Shown here: positions 51,912 to 60,537 of the stretch, piece after piece
Position numbering within the stretch: position 1 is the first letter of the stretch
How the letters are laid out: each line of letters opens with the position of its first letter
NCBI RefSeq assembly: GCF_900199205.1
Contig: NZ_OBMJ01000001.1
Location: 4,281,001-4,345,000 of the forward strand
Direction of reading: 5' to 3'
Source of the DNA: Streptomyces sp. 1331.2
GTDB lineage: Bacteria > Actinomycetota > Actinomycetes > Streptomycetales > Streptomycetaceae
Length of the DNA: 64,000 nt
The notes under the pieces: generated by a model
Told to the model about the DNA's origin: nothing
The model's database searches: none
What the model saw: the letters and a program-made list of their open reading frames with translations, nothing else
Program-made: the position numbers and the translations under genes

Positions 51912-53540
51912 ATGAACGCAGTCCTCATCGCCCTCCTGGTACTGCCGCTGCTCGGCGCCGCGCTCACCCTGGCCCCGGTGTTCGGGGCGGACCGGGCCGT
52001 CGCCGACCGGCGGGCGCTGCGCCTGAACTCCGTCGTCACCGGCGCTGTGCTCCTGCTCACCGTCGTCCTCGCGGCCGGCTTCGACCACGACGAACCCGCC
52101 CGGATGCAGGCCACCACCGACGTGTCCTGGATCCCGGCCCTGCACGTGCGCTTCCACCTCGGCGTGGACGGCGTCTCACTGCCGCTGATCGTGCTGACCG
52201 CACTGCTCACCTTCCTCTGTGCGCTCTACTCGGAGAAGCGGCTGCCGAACGGGGACGCCCGGGGCGGAGCCCCTGATGAGCCCCGTCCCTCCGCTCAGGC
52301 CTTCGTCGGGCTGTTCCTCCTCCTCGAAGTCGGCATGCTCGCCACCTTCGCGGTGCTGGACCTCCTGCTCTTCTTCCTGGCCTTCGAGATCGTGCTGATC
52401 CCGATGTACTTCCTGATCGCCCGCTGGGGGAGCGGCGCCAAGGCCCCGGCCGCCAACCGGTTCATCCTCTACACGCTGCTCGGTTCGGCCGTCATGCTGC
52501 TCGGCTTCCTGCTGATCGGCAGCAAGGCCGGCACCTTCGACATGCAGGCCCTGGCCGCCGCGCACGGCAGCGGGCTGAGCCACACCACCCAGGTGATCGC
52601 CGCACTGGCGATCCTGGTCGGCCTCGCGGTCAAGGCCCCCGCCTGGCCGCTGCACAGCTGGCTCCCCGACGCGCACACCGCCGCCCCGACGGTGGGCTCG
52701 GTGCTGCTCGCCGGCGTGCTGCTGAAGATGGGTACGTACGGTCTCGTCCGCGTCCTCCTCCCGATCGTGCCGGGCGGCACCACCACGCTCGCCCCCTACC
52801 TGGGCGCCTTCGCGGCCGTCGGCATCGTCTACGGCTCGCTGGCCTGTCTGGCGCTCGCCCTCCCGTCGCCCACCACCACCCTTCTTTCGAAGCGCTCCGC
52901 GGCCTCCGGTTCCGGATCCAAGGGCGACCTCAAGCGCCTGATCGCGTACTCCTCCGTCGGCCACATGGGCTTCGTGCTGCTGGGCATCGCCTCCCTCACC
53001 CCGGTGGGCGTCAACGGCGCGCTGTTCGCGAACATCGCCCACGGCCTGATCACCGGCCTGCTGTTCTTCGTCGTCGGTGCCGTCAAGGACCGCTACGGCA
53101 CGGCGGACCTCGACACCCTCTCCGGCGCCACCGGCGCAGCCCTGTACGGGCGGGCACCACGGCTCGGCGCACTGCTCGCCTTCGCCGCCGTCGCCAGCCT
53201 CGGCCTGCCCGGCCTGGCCGGCTTCTGGGGCGAGCTGCTCGCCATGTTCGGCGCGTTCGACCCCGCCGAGGGGCTGTCCCGCCCCGCCTTCGTCACCTAC
53301 ATGGTCCTGGCCGGCCTCGGCACCCTCCTCACCGCCGCGTACCTGCTGATCGTGGTCAAGCGCGTCTGCATGGGCGATCCCGAGCAGCCCGCGCCGGTGG
53401 CCGAGGTGGCCGACCTGCGCCCGTACGAGGCCGTCAGCTGGATGCCGCTGGCCGCGCTCACCCTGCTCGCCGGCCTCTGGCCCGCGCTGCTGCTCGGCCT
53501 CTCGAACCCGGCCGTCAAGCACCTCCTCGGAGGTGGCTGA
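51912..53540 (+). CDS. nuoM: NADH-quinone oxidoreductase-like subunit M
   Basis: 542-residue antiporter-like subunit. FHLGVDGVSLPLIVLTALLT, FEIVLIPMYFLI (channel Glu), WPLHSWLPDAHTAAPTVGSV, and GDLKRLIAYSSVGHMGFV are intact. Two insertions relative to typical NuoM are visible: a polar loop around 110-125 (LPNGDARGGAPDEPRPSA) and a Ser/Thr-rich loop just before the GDLKRL motif (LPSPTTTLLSKRSAASGSGS, about 317-336). Both are in loops, so function should be kept. nuoN begins two bases after. Confidence 0.93.
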   Translation: MNAVLIALLVLPLLGAALTLAPVFGADRAVADRRALRLNSVVTGAVLLLTVVLAAGFDHDEPARMQATTDVSWIPALHVRFHLGVDGVSLPLIVLTALLTFLCALYSEKRLPNGDARGGAPDEPRPSAQAFVGLFLLLEVGMLATFAVLDLLLFFLAFEIVLIPMYFLIARWGSGAKAPAANRFILYTLLGSAVMLLGFLLIGSKAGTFDMQALAAAHGSGLSHTTQVIAALAILVGLAVKAPAWPLHSWLPDAHTAAPTVGSVLLAGVLLKMGTYGLVRVLLPIVPGGTTTLAPYLGAFAAVGIVYGSLACLALALPSPTTTLLSKRSAASGSGSKGDLKRLIAYSSVGHMGFVLLGIASLTPVGVNGALFANIAHGLITGLLFFVVGAVKDRYGTADLDTLSGATGAALYGRAPRLGALLAFAAVASLGLPGLAGFWGELLAMFGAFDPAEGLSRPAFVTYMVLAGLGTLLTAAYLLIVVKRVCMGDPEQPAPVAEVADLRPYEAVSWMPLAALTLLAGLWPALLLGLSNPAVKHLLGGG

Positions 53541-53542
53541 CC

Positions 53543-55135
53543 GTGCTCGCAGCCCAGACCGCCGCACTCGGACCTCACTCCACGGGGCAGCACACTGTGA
53601 CCTCCCTCGCCGTAGCCAACCCGGGCAGCCTGATCCAGTCCGTGGACTGGGTGGCGATCGCGCCCCCGCTGATCGCCGCCGTGGCCGCCCTCGCCGTGCT
53701 GGTCACGGACCTGTTCCTGCCAGAGCGGCACAAGAAGTGGCTCGGCCGCCTCACCGCGGCCGGACTCGCCCTCGCCCTCATCGCACTCCTCCCCCTCACC
53801 GGTGGGTCACCCCGAGCGACCTTCTGCGTGCAGAACGTAGCAGGGGGGTCTGACAACGGCGGCTGCTCCTACGTCGCCGACCACTTCGCCCTGGTCTTCC
53901 AGCTGCTCGCCCTCGGCGGCGCGCTGATCGCCGCCCTGCTCTCGGCCCACGCCGTCGAGGACGACGACCTGCCGCGCGGCGAGTACTGGTTCCTGCTGCT
54001 CTCCAGCGCCACCGGCGCCGCCCTGCTGCCCGCCTCCCGCGACCTCGCCACCATGGTGATCGCCCTGGAGGTCGCCTCGTTGCCCGCCTTCGCCCTGGTC
54101 GCGCTGCGCCGGGACGGCCGGGGCGCCGAGGCCGCGCTCAAGTTCTTCGTCTCCTCCGTCACCGCCACCGCCGTGATGCTGCTCGGCATCGGCTTCGTCT
54201 ACGCCGCGAGCGGCAGCCTGCACCTGGCCGCCGTCGCCCAGGGCCTGGAGCACGCCCCCGGGCAGCTCAAGCCGCTCGCCGAGGCGGGGGCGGTGCTGAC
54301 CCTGGTCGGCTTCGCGTTCAAGGTCGCCGCCGTCCCGTTCCACTTCTGGGTGCCCGACACCTACACCGGTGCCCCGCTGCCCGTCGCCGGCTACCTCTCG
54401 GTGGTCGGAAAGGCGGCCGGCCTCTCCGGGCTCGCGCTCGCCACCACCATCGCCTTCCGCCCGTACGCCCACACCTGGGGGCTGGTGCTCGCGGTGCTGG
54501 CCGCCGTCACCATGACCGTCGGCAACGTCGGCGCGCTGCGGCAGCGCTTCGACACCCGGTACAGCGCGGTGCGGCTGCTCGCCTGGTCCTCGGTCGGTCA
54601 GGCCGGGTACCTGCTGGTGCCGCTCGCCGCGGCCGGCTACGCGCCCACCGGGGCCGACCCGCTCGGCGCCACCGCCGCGTACGCGCTGATCTACGGCGTG
54701 GTGAACCTCGGCGCCTTCGGGGTGGTCGCGGCGGTCGGCCGGCGGGCCGGGACCAGCGTGGACGACTTCCGCGGCCTGTTCGCCCGCCGCCGCTGGACGG
54801 CGCTGGCCCTCGCCTTCTTCCTGCTCTGCCTGGCCGGGCTGCCGCCGGGCGTGATCGGCCTGTTCGGCAAGGTCGTGGTGTTCCGCGCGGCCGTCGACGC
54901 CGGGCTGGGCTGGCTGGCCGTGGTGATGGCCGCCAACGTGGTCGTCGCTCTGTACTACTACCTGCTGTGGACGGCGCGGCTGTTCGCCCCCGTGGGCGAC
55001 GGTGCGCAGGCGCCGGACGAGCGCCGCCTGCCGGTCAGCCTGACCGCGACGCTGGGGCTCACCGCCTCCGCCGCGATCGTCCTCTCGGTGGCACCCCAGC
55101 TGGTCCTCCAGGTCGCGGGCGGCTCACTGTTCTGA
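53543..55135 (+). CDS. nuoN: NADH-quinone oxidoreductase-like subunit N
   Basis: 530-residue antiporter-like subunit, last of the operon. Family segments include [20 protein letters not shown] (channel Glu), [23 protein letters not shown] and [18 protein letters not shown] polar loop with two cysteines ([16 protein letters not shown], about 94-110) sits between early helices and is less GC-biased than its surroundings. GTG start two bases after nuoM; an alternative start lies at an in-frame GTG 19 codons later. htpX follows after 184 bases. Confidence 0.93.
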   Translation: MLAAQTAALGPHSTGQHTVTSLAVANPGSLIQSVDWVAIAPPLIAAVAALAVLVTDLFLPERHKKWLGRLTAAGLALALIALLPLTGGSPRATFCVQNVAGGSDNGGCSYVADHFALVFQLLALGGALIAALLSAHAVEDDDLPRGEYWFLLLSSATGAALLPASRDLATMVIALEVASLPAFALVALRRDGRGAEAALKFFVSSVTATAVMLLGIGFVYAASGSLHLAAVAQGLEHAPGQLKPLAEAGAVLTLVGFAFKVAAVPFHFWVPDTYTGAPLPVAGYLSVVGKAAGLSGLALATTIAFRPYAHTWGLVLAVLAAVTMTVGNVGALRQRFDTRYSAVRLLAWSSVGQAGYLLVPLAAAGYAPTGADPLGATAAYALIYGVVNLGAFGVVAAVGRRAGTSVDDFRGLFARRRWTALALAFFLLCLAGLPPGVIGLFGKVVVFRAAVDAGLGWLAVVMAANVVVALYYYLLWTARLFAPVGDGAQAPDERRLPVSLTATLGLTASAAIVLSVAPQLVLQVAGGSLF

Positions 55136-55319
55136 GCCGGCGCCGCCCGGGCGGGAGCGGCGCGGCGGACAGTGCGGTGCCGCGGTGGCGGGTCGCGATG
55201 GCGTGGCGCGGTGGTGTCACGTCGGTCACAAGGGAACAAGGTCCCTGGCCCCGCCCGTTGAGCGGGCAAGAGGGACGAGGCAGAAAGGGCTTCCCCACCG
55301 CACCACAGGAGGGCCTGAC

Positions 55320-56183
55320 GTGCACCGCCGGCACAACGGACTGAGGACCGCCGTCCTGCTCGGGGGCCTCTCGGCGCTGATCCTGGTGATCGGCAGCTTC
55401 TTCGGCCGCACCGGCCTCGTGATCGCCCTGCTGATCGCCCTCGGGACCAACGCCTACGCCTACTGGAACAGTGACAAGCTCGCGCTGCGGGCCATGCGGG
55501 CCCGGCCGGTCAGCGAGTTCGAGGCGCCCCAGCTGTACCGGATCGTGCGCGAGCTCTCCACCTCGGCCCGGCAGCCGATGCCCCGCCTCTACATCTCCCC
55601 GACCCCGGCCCCGAACGCCTTCGCCACCGGCCGCAACCCGCGCAACGCGGCGGTCTGCTGCACGGAGGGCATCCTTCGGATCCTGGACGAACGCGAACTG
55701 CGGGGCGTGCTCGGGCACGAGCTGAGCCACGTCTACAACCGGGACATCCTGATCTCCTCGGTCGCCGGGGCGCTCGCCTCGGTGGTGATGTTCCTGGTGA
55801 ACTTCGCCTGGCTGATCCCGTTCGGGCGGGACGACGACGAGGACGGCCCGGGGCTGTTCGGGATGCTCGCCATCATGATCCTCGGACCGCTCGCGGCCGG
55901 GCTGATCCAGATGGCGGTCAGCCGCTCCCGCGAGTACCAGGCCGACGCCGACGGCGCCCGGATCACCGGCGACCCGCTCGCCCTCGCCAGCGCCCTGCGC
56001 AAGCTCGACGCCGGCACCCGGCAACTCCCCCTCCCGCCCGAGCCCCAGCTCCAGACGGCGAGCCACATGATGATCGCCAGCCCTTTCCGGCCGGGCGAGG
56101 CCGGGGCGAGGCTGTTCTCCACCCACCCGCCGATGGCGGAGCGGATCGCCCGGCTGGAGGGGATGGCGGGGCGCGGGCGGTAG
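55320..56183 (+). CDS. htpX: HtpX-like membrane zinc metalloprotease
   Basis: M48-family protease for quality control of membrane proteins. 287 residues. Two N-terminal helices (about 10-45), zinc motif [14 protein letters not shown] (His near 131 and 135), further helices around 150-200, and the third ligand Glu in [13 protein letters not shown]. The GTG start follows aggaggg. Positioned directly after the nuo operon on the same strand, as in other streptomycetes to my knowledge. This may reflect a role in turnover of respiratory membrane subunits, which is inference. Confidence 0.92.
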   Translation: MHRRHNGLRTAVLLGGLSALILVIGSFFGRTGLVIALLIALGTNAYAYWNSDKLALRAMRARPVSEFEAPQLYRIVRELSTSARQPMPRLYISPTPAPNAFATGRNPRNAAVCCTEGILRILDERELRGVLGHELSHVYNRDILISSVAGALASVVMFLVNFAWLIPFGRDDDEDGPGLFGMLAIMILGPLAAGLIQMAVSRSREYQADADGARITGDPLALASALRKLDAGTRQLPLPPEPQLQTASHMMIASPFRPGEAGARLFSTHPPMAERIARLEGMAGRGR

Positions 56184-56230
56184 GGGCCGCTGCCCGGGGC
56201 GGCGTGGCCGTGGTGGGGTGTCCGTCGGGG

Positions 56231-57685
56231 TCAGGGGGCCGATTTCTCGTACGCCGTGCGGAGGCGGTGGATGCCGTCGACGAGTTGGGCGGGGTTCTCG
56301 GCGGCGGCGTAGCTGAGGCGCAGGTGCGGGGCCGGGGGTTCGGCGGCGTGGTACGGGCGGCCGGGGGTGATCTGGACGCCGGCGCGCAGGGCGTCGGCGG
56401 TGAGGGCGCCGTCGTCGGTGCCGTCCGGGAGGGTCAGCCACAGGTGGTAGCCGCCGGGGCGGTGGGTGGTGAGGAAGCCGGGCAGCTCGCGGTGCAGGGC
56501 GGCGACGGCGGCGGTGCGGCGGTCGCGCAGTTCGGCGCCGAGGGTGCGCAGGTGGCGGGCCCAGGCCGGGTCGGCGACGAGTTCCAGCGTCGCCTCCTGG
56601 AGCGGGCGGGGTACGAAGAAGCTGTCCACGACCTGGGTGGCCCGCAGCCGGGCGAGGGCCGGGCCGCGGGCGGTGAGGGCGCCGACCCGCAGGTTGGGGG
56701 AGGCGGCCTTGGTGAGCGAGCGCAGGTGCACCACGACGCCGTCCTGGTCCTCGGCGGCGAGCGGTCGGGGCAGCGCGGGGGAGTCGGCGTGTACCAGCAG
56801 CCGGGCGAAGTCGTCCTCGACCACGAAGGCCCCGGCCGCCCGGGCGATCCGCAGCACGTCGGCCCGTCGGGCGGGGGAGAGTACGGCGCCGGTGGGGTTC
56901 TGGAACAGCGGCTGGCAGACGAAGACCCGGGCCCGGGTGGCGGCGAAGGCGTCCGCCAGCAGGTCGGTGCGGACGCCGTCGGCGTCGATCGGGACGGGGA
57001 CGGGGCGCAGTCCGGCCGCCCGGATGACGGCCAGGATGCCCGAGTACGTCGGCGACTCGACCAGGACGGGTGCGCCGGGTGCGGCGAGCGCGCGCATGGC
57101 GACGGTGAGCCCGCCCTGGCCGCCGGAGGTGATCAGGACGTCCCCGGCGCCGATCGGTCCGCCGTGACCGCCGATGTCGCGGGCGAACCAGCCGCGCAGT
57201 TCGGTGAGGCCGTCGGTGGGCGGCCGGTTCCAGGCACCCGGGCGTCGGCCGGCCCGGGCGAGGACGGCGGCGAGCAGGCGCTCGGGCAGCATCGAGGCGT
57301 GCGGGTACCCGCTGTTGAGGTCGATCACGTCGGGCGGCGGCACCCGGAGGGTGGCGAACACCGGGGCGGCGAGCAGGTCGCGCGGGCCGGAGTCGGCGCT
57401 GAGCGCGATCTCCTGCCAGGAGAGGTCGCCGGTTCGTCCGGCCGGTGCGGCGGGGACGGCCGGGGCCGCGGCGAAGGCTGCCGCCCGGAACACCCCCGCG
57501 CCCGGCCGGGAGACCACCAGGCCCTCGGCCACGAGCACCGCGATGGCCCGGGAGACCGTCACCGGGCTGACCTGGTGGCGCTCCGTCAGGGCCCGGCTGG
57601 AGGGCAGCTTCCGTCCCTCCGGGTAGCGCTCGACCTCCCGCCGCAGACTGTCGGCGAGTTCGGTCACACTGCTACGCTCGTTCAT
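56231..57685 (-). CDS. MocR-type GntR/aminotransferase-fusion regulator
   Basis: 484 residues. The N-terminal GntR winged helix (about 5-75: KLPSSRALTERHQVSPVTVS, then AIAVLVAEGLVVSRPG) is fused to a class I aminotransferase-like domain with the PLP segment LRSLTKAASPNLRVGAL (Lys near 327) and VFVCQPLFQNPTGAVLS. MocR proteins usually bind PLP and an amine ligand and control a neighbouring gene. The ATG at 57685 is chosen because the helix-turn-helix then starts correctly. Its start overlaps that of the divergent DMT gene by two bases, and a perfect palindrome lies just upstream. Confidence 0.9.
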   Translation of the reverse strand: MNERSSVTELADSLRREVERYPEGRKLPSSRALTERHQVSPVTVSRAIAVLVAEGLVVSRPGAGVFRAAAFAAAPAVPAAPAGRTGDLSWQEIALSADSGPRDLLAAPVFATLRVPPPDVIDLNSGYPHASMLPERLLAAVLARAGRRPGAWNRPPTDGLTELRGWFARDIGGHGGPIGAGDVLITSGGQGGLTVAMRALAAPGAPVLVESPTYSGILAVIRAAGLRPVPVPIDADGVRTDLLADAFAATRARVFVCQPLFQNPTGAVLSPARRADVLRIARAAGAFVVEDDFARLLVHADSPALPRPLAAEDQDGVVVHLRSLTKAASPNLRVGALTARGPALARLRATQVVDSFFVPRPLQEATLELVADPAWARHLRTLGAELRDRRTAAVAALHRELPGFLTTHRPGGYHLWLTLPDGTDDGALTADALRAGVQITPGRPYHAAEPPAPHLRLSYAAAENPAQLVDGIHRLRTAYEKSAP

Positions 57686-58592
57686 GACGGAACAAGATAG
57701 CGCTATCCGCCCCGCAGCAGTAGCACCGCAGCAGGACCGGACCTCCGGTACCGCTCTCGCCGCCCTCGGGGTGGCCTCCTTCTCGCTCAGCTTCCCCGCC
57801 ACCGCGTGGTCCCTGACCGGCTTCGGCCCGTGGTCCTCGACCGGCCTGCGCGGCGTCCTGGCCGCGGTGCTGGCCGGGCTCTACCTGCTGGCCTCCGACG
57901 CCCCGCTGCCGACGCGGCGGCAGTGGCCCGGCCTGCTGGTGGTCTCCGCCGGCTGCGTGCTCGGCTTCCCGCTGCTGACCACGCTCGCCCTGCGTACCTC
58001 CTCGACCGCCCACTCGGCGGTGGTCATCGGCGTCCTGCCGCTGGCCACCGCGGTGGTCTCGGCGGTGCGGACGGGGCGTCGGCCGTCCCGGGCGTTCTGG
58101 GCGGCGGCGCTGGCCGGGGCGTCGGCCGTACTCGTCTTCACCCTGCTGCAGAGCCACGGGCGGCCGACCGTCGCCGACCTCTACCTGTTCGTCGGGCTGG
58201 TGGTCTGCGCCGCCGGGTACGCGGAGGGCGGGCGGCTGTCCCGGGACCTGCCGGGCGCCCAGGTGATCGCCTGGGCGGTGCTGGCAGCGCTGCCGGTGAT
58301 GGCGCTGACCTCGGCGTTCGGGCTGTCCACCGAGCCGGTGCGGTTCGGCGCGAAGGCGGTGGCGGGGCTGTTGTACATCGCGGGGGTGTCGCAGTTCGGA
58401 GGGTTCGTGCTCTGGTACCGGGGGATGGCCGGGATCGGGGTGCCGAGGGCCAGTCAGCTGCAGTTGGCGCAGCCGCTGCTGACGCTGGTCTGGTCGGTGC
58501 TGCTGCTCGGCGAGGACCTGCCGGCGGCTGCGCCGGTCACGGCGGTGGTGGTGCTGGTCTGCATCGCGGTGACCCAGCGCGCCCGGACCTGA
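57684..58592 (+). CDS. EamA/DMT-superfamily transporter
   Basis: 302 residues with ten hydrophobic helices in two EamA repeats (first LAALGVASFSLSFPATAW; second begins near DLYLFVGLVVCAAGYAEG), ending SQLQLAQPLLTLVWSVLLLGEDLPAAAPV, the typical repeat end. It should export a small metabolite or amino acid. ATG at 57684 shares two bases with the MocR start codon on the other strand; no ribosome site, so it is probably leaderless with TACGCT (57673-57678) as -10. The divergent regulator likely controls it. The stop codon lies inside a 22-base tandem repeat. Confidence 0.85.
   Translation: MTEQDSAIRPAAVAPQQDRTSGTALAALGVASFSLSFPATAWSLTGFGPWSSTGLRGVLAAVLAGLYLLASDAPLPTRRQWPGLLVVSAGCVLGFPLLTTLALRTSSTAHSAVVIGVLPLATAVVSAVRTGRRPSRAFWAAALAGASAVLVFTLLQSHGRPTVADLYLFVGLVVCAAGYAEGGRLSRDLPGAQVIAWAVLAALPVMALTSAFGLSTEPVRFGAKAVAGLLYIAGVSQFGGFVLWYRGMAGIGVPRASQLQLAQPLLTLVWSVLLLGEDLPAAAPVTAVVVLVCIAVTQRART
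57696..57707. promoter_or_regulatory. Perfect 12-base palindrome, candidate MocR operator
   Basis: GATAGCGCTATC, 10 bases inside the DMT start and 11 bases upstream of the MocR ATG on the other strand. It overlaps the expected -10 region of the MocR gene. Confidence 0.55.
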
Positions 58593-58653
58593 GCCGCCGT
58601 ACGCCCGGACCTGAGCCGCCGTACGCCCGGACCTGAGCCGCCGTACGCCCGGA
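58581..58653 (+). repeat. 22-base tandem repeat at the end of the DMT gene
   Basis: Three exact copies of a 22-base unit beginning GCCCGGACCTGAGCCGCC (58581-58602, 58603-58624, 58625-58646) and a partial fourth. Each copy contains a TGA; the first is the DMT stop. GTAC-centred sequence continues to about 58720. Confidence 0.92.
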
Positions 58654-58816
58654 GGCGGGCCGTACGGCCGTCCGGCTGCGGTCTGCCGTACGGCCCCCCG
58701 GGCCCGCGCCGTACGCCCGGAACCCTTGCGCGGCCCGGTTCGGCGCGGCCCCTCGCTCGTTAGGATGAAGGCGCGCCCGTCGGTCCGGGCGCGGCATCCG
58801 GAGGGAGTGGGCCGTC

Positions 58817-59278
58817 ATGGCAGACGAGAGGCACGCCCCGGCGACCGGGGACGCGCCGGCCCGACGACGCGGTCAGGGCGAGCTGGAGGCGCAGGTGCTG
58901 GCGGTGCTCCAGCAGGCGCCCGGCCCGGCCTCCGCCGGGTGGGTCCAGGAGCGCCTGGACGGCGACCTGGCGTACACCACGGTGATGACCATCCTGTCCC
59001 GGCTGCACGCCAAGAACGCCGTCTCCCGGACCCGTTCCGGCCGCTCCTACCTGTGGCAGGCCTCCGCCGACGCCGCCGGGCTGGCGGCGCTGCGGATGCG
59101 CCGGATGCTCGACGGGGAGGCGGACCGGGACGCCGTCCTGGCCAGTTTCGTCAGCGCGCTGCTGCCGCACGACGAGGAACTGCTGCGGGCGCTGCTCGAC
59201 GCCGCGTCCACCGGCCCGGAGACGTCCGCCGATCCGGAGACGTCCGCCGATCCGGCAGCGACCGACCGTGAGAGCTGA
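58817..59278 (+). CDS. BlaI/MecI-family transcriptional repressor
   Basis: 153 residues. The winged helix reads QGELEAQVLAVLQQAPGPAS, then LAYTTVMTILSRLHAKNAVSR, the family recognition helix, followed by GRSYLWQASAD. The C-terminus contains an exact duplication ETSADPETSADP, encoded by an 18-base direct repeat (59218-59235, 59236-59253). It is followed after three bases by an M56 metallopeptidase, the classic BlaI/BlaR1-like repressor and sensor pair. No beta-lactamase or PBP gene is nearby, so its target is unclear. Confidence 0.9.
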   Translation: MADERHAPATGDAPARRRGQGELEAQVLAVLQQAPGPASAGWVQERLDGDLAYTTVMTILSRLHAKNAVSRTRSGRSYLWQASADAAGLAALRMRRMLDGEADRDAVLASFVSALLPHDEELLRALLDAASTGPETSADPETSADPAATDRES

Positions 59279-59281
59279 CCC

Positions 59282-60238
59282 GTGGGCTTCTTCGTCTTCC
59301 TCCCGCTCGTCCTGCCGCTCACCGCGGTACCGATCGCACGCCTGACCGAGCAGCACCTGCACCCGCGCGGCGCGGCCCGGCTGATGACCGTGATCAGCGC
59401 GGTGATGGCGGTGTGCAGCGTGCTCTGCCTCGGGCTGATCGGGGTCGTCGGCACCGCGCAGATCCCCGGCAACCCGCTGCCGGACAGCTGGTCCGACCCG
59501 GAGGTGCGGGCCGCGCTGCCGTACCACGAGACGGTCGGCACGGCCGCGATGTGGTTGCTGGCGCTGGTGTGCTTCGCCTGCGCCCGGACGGTCGTCCGGC
59601 ACCTGCGGGTGCGCGCCCGGGCCCGCCGGGCGCTGGCCGGACTGCCCGCCGGTACCGGGCCGTCCGACGACCTCGCGGTGCTGCCGGACCGCAGCCCGTA
59701 CGCCTACGCGCTGCCCGGCTCGCCCGGGCGGGTGGTGGTCTCCACCGGGATGCTGGACGGCCTCGCCGCGGACGAGCGCGAGGCGCTGCTCGCGCACGAG
59801 CGGGCGCACCTGCGCCACCGCCACCACCGGTACCTGCTGACCACCCAGCTCGCCGCCTGCGTCAACCCCTTCCTGCGGCCGCTGCAGGACGCGGTGGCGT
59901 ACAGCGCGGAGCGGTGGGCGGACGAGGACTCGGCGCAGGCCGTGGGGGACCGCCGGATCACCGCGCGGGCGGTGGCCCGGGCGGCCCTGGTCTCGCACGC
60001 CGTGCCGGCGCCCGGCTTCGCGGCCTTCGCCGCCCCGGCCGCCGCGGCCGGACCGGTGCCGCGCCGGGTGGCGGCGCTGCTCGGCCCGGTGCCGACCTCC
60101 CGCAACTGGCCGCCGGCCAAGACCCCGGCGGGCCTGGCGGCGATGGTCGCCGCGGCGGGTACGGCGGCGTCGGCGCTGTGCGCGCTCAACGCCGCCGTGG
60201 CGCTGCTGGTGGTGCTGAAGGCCGTCACCCCGCTGTAG
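59282..60238 (+). CDS. M56-family membrane metallopeptidase (BlaR1-like without sensor domain)
   Basis: 318 residues, about four membrane helices. The zinc motif is LLAHERAHLRHRHHRYL (HExxH as HERAH, near 172-176), with Glu in YSAERWADEDSA as the third-ligand region. It lacks the C-terminal penicillin-sensor domain of BlaR1, so it probably cleaves the BlaI-type repressor in response to another signal. GTG start three bases after the BlaI gene. Last gene of this pair. Confidence 0.88.
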   Translation: MGFFVFLPLVLPLTAVPIARLTEQHLHPRGAARLMTVISAVMAVCSVLCLGLIGVVGTAQIPGNPLPDSWSDPEVRAALPYHETVGTAAMWLLALVCFACARTVVRHLRVRARARRALAGLPAGTGPSDDLAVLPDRSPYAYALPGSPGRVVVSTGMLDGLAADEREALLAHERAHLRHRHHRYLLTTQLAACVNPFLRPLQDAVAYSAERWADEDSAQAVGDRRITARAVARAALVSHAVPAPGFAAFAAPAAAAGPVPRRVAALLGPVPTSRNWPPAKTPAGLAAMVAAAGTAASALCALNAAVALLVVLKAVTPL

Positions 60239-60261
60239 TGCAGGGCCGACGCCCTGACCGC

Positions 60262-60522
60262 TCAGAGCGGCGCGGCCAGTTCGTCGAGGGCTGCCTCGGC
60301 CGCCGCCGGTGACTCGACGGCGAGCGGGTGGAGGCCGTTCAGCGCGGGGGCGTCCGAGGCCCGGGTGAGCTCGGCGGTGACGACGTGCAGGAGCCCGGCC
60401 GTGCTGCCGGAGTGTGCCGACGCTGCGGGAGTGTGCCGACGCGGCGCCGACCGCTCAGGGGGTCGGCCGGCGCCGCGCCAGTCGAGGTGGCGCCGCCCGA
60501 GGTGGCGCCAGGCGGCGGTGCG
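60262..60522 (-). pseudogene. Decayed coding remnant upstream of nothing recognisable
   Basis: The minus-strand frame ending TGA at 60264-60262 is open to 60522 but has no ATG, GTG or TTG start. Its last ~48 codons look like a real protein end (GLLHVVTAELTRASDAP, then LNGLHPLAVESPAAAEAALD) with normal third-position GC. Upstream the sequence breaks into short direct repeats (GGAGTGTGCCGACG twice, GAGGTGGCGCC twice, GGCGGCGGTGCGTCA twice). This looks like the 3' end of a gene eroded by slippage or deletion. The parent family is not recognised. It fills most of the 299-base gap 60239-60537. Confidence 0.4.
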
Positions 60523-60537
60523 TCAGGCGGCGGTGCG

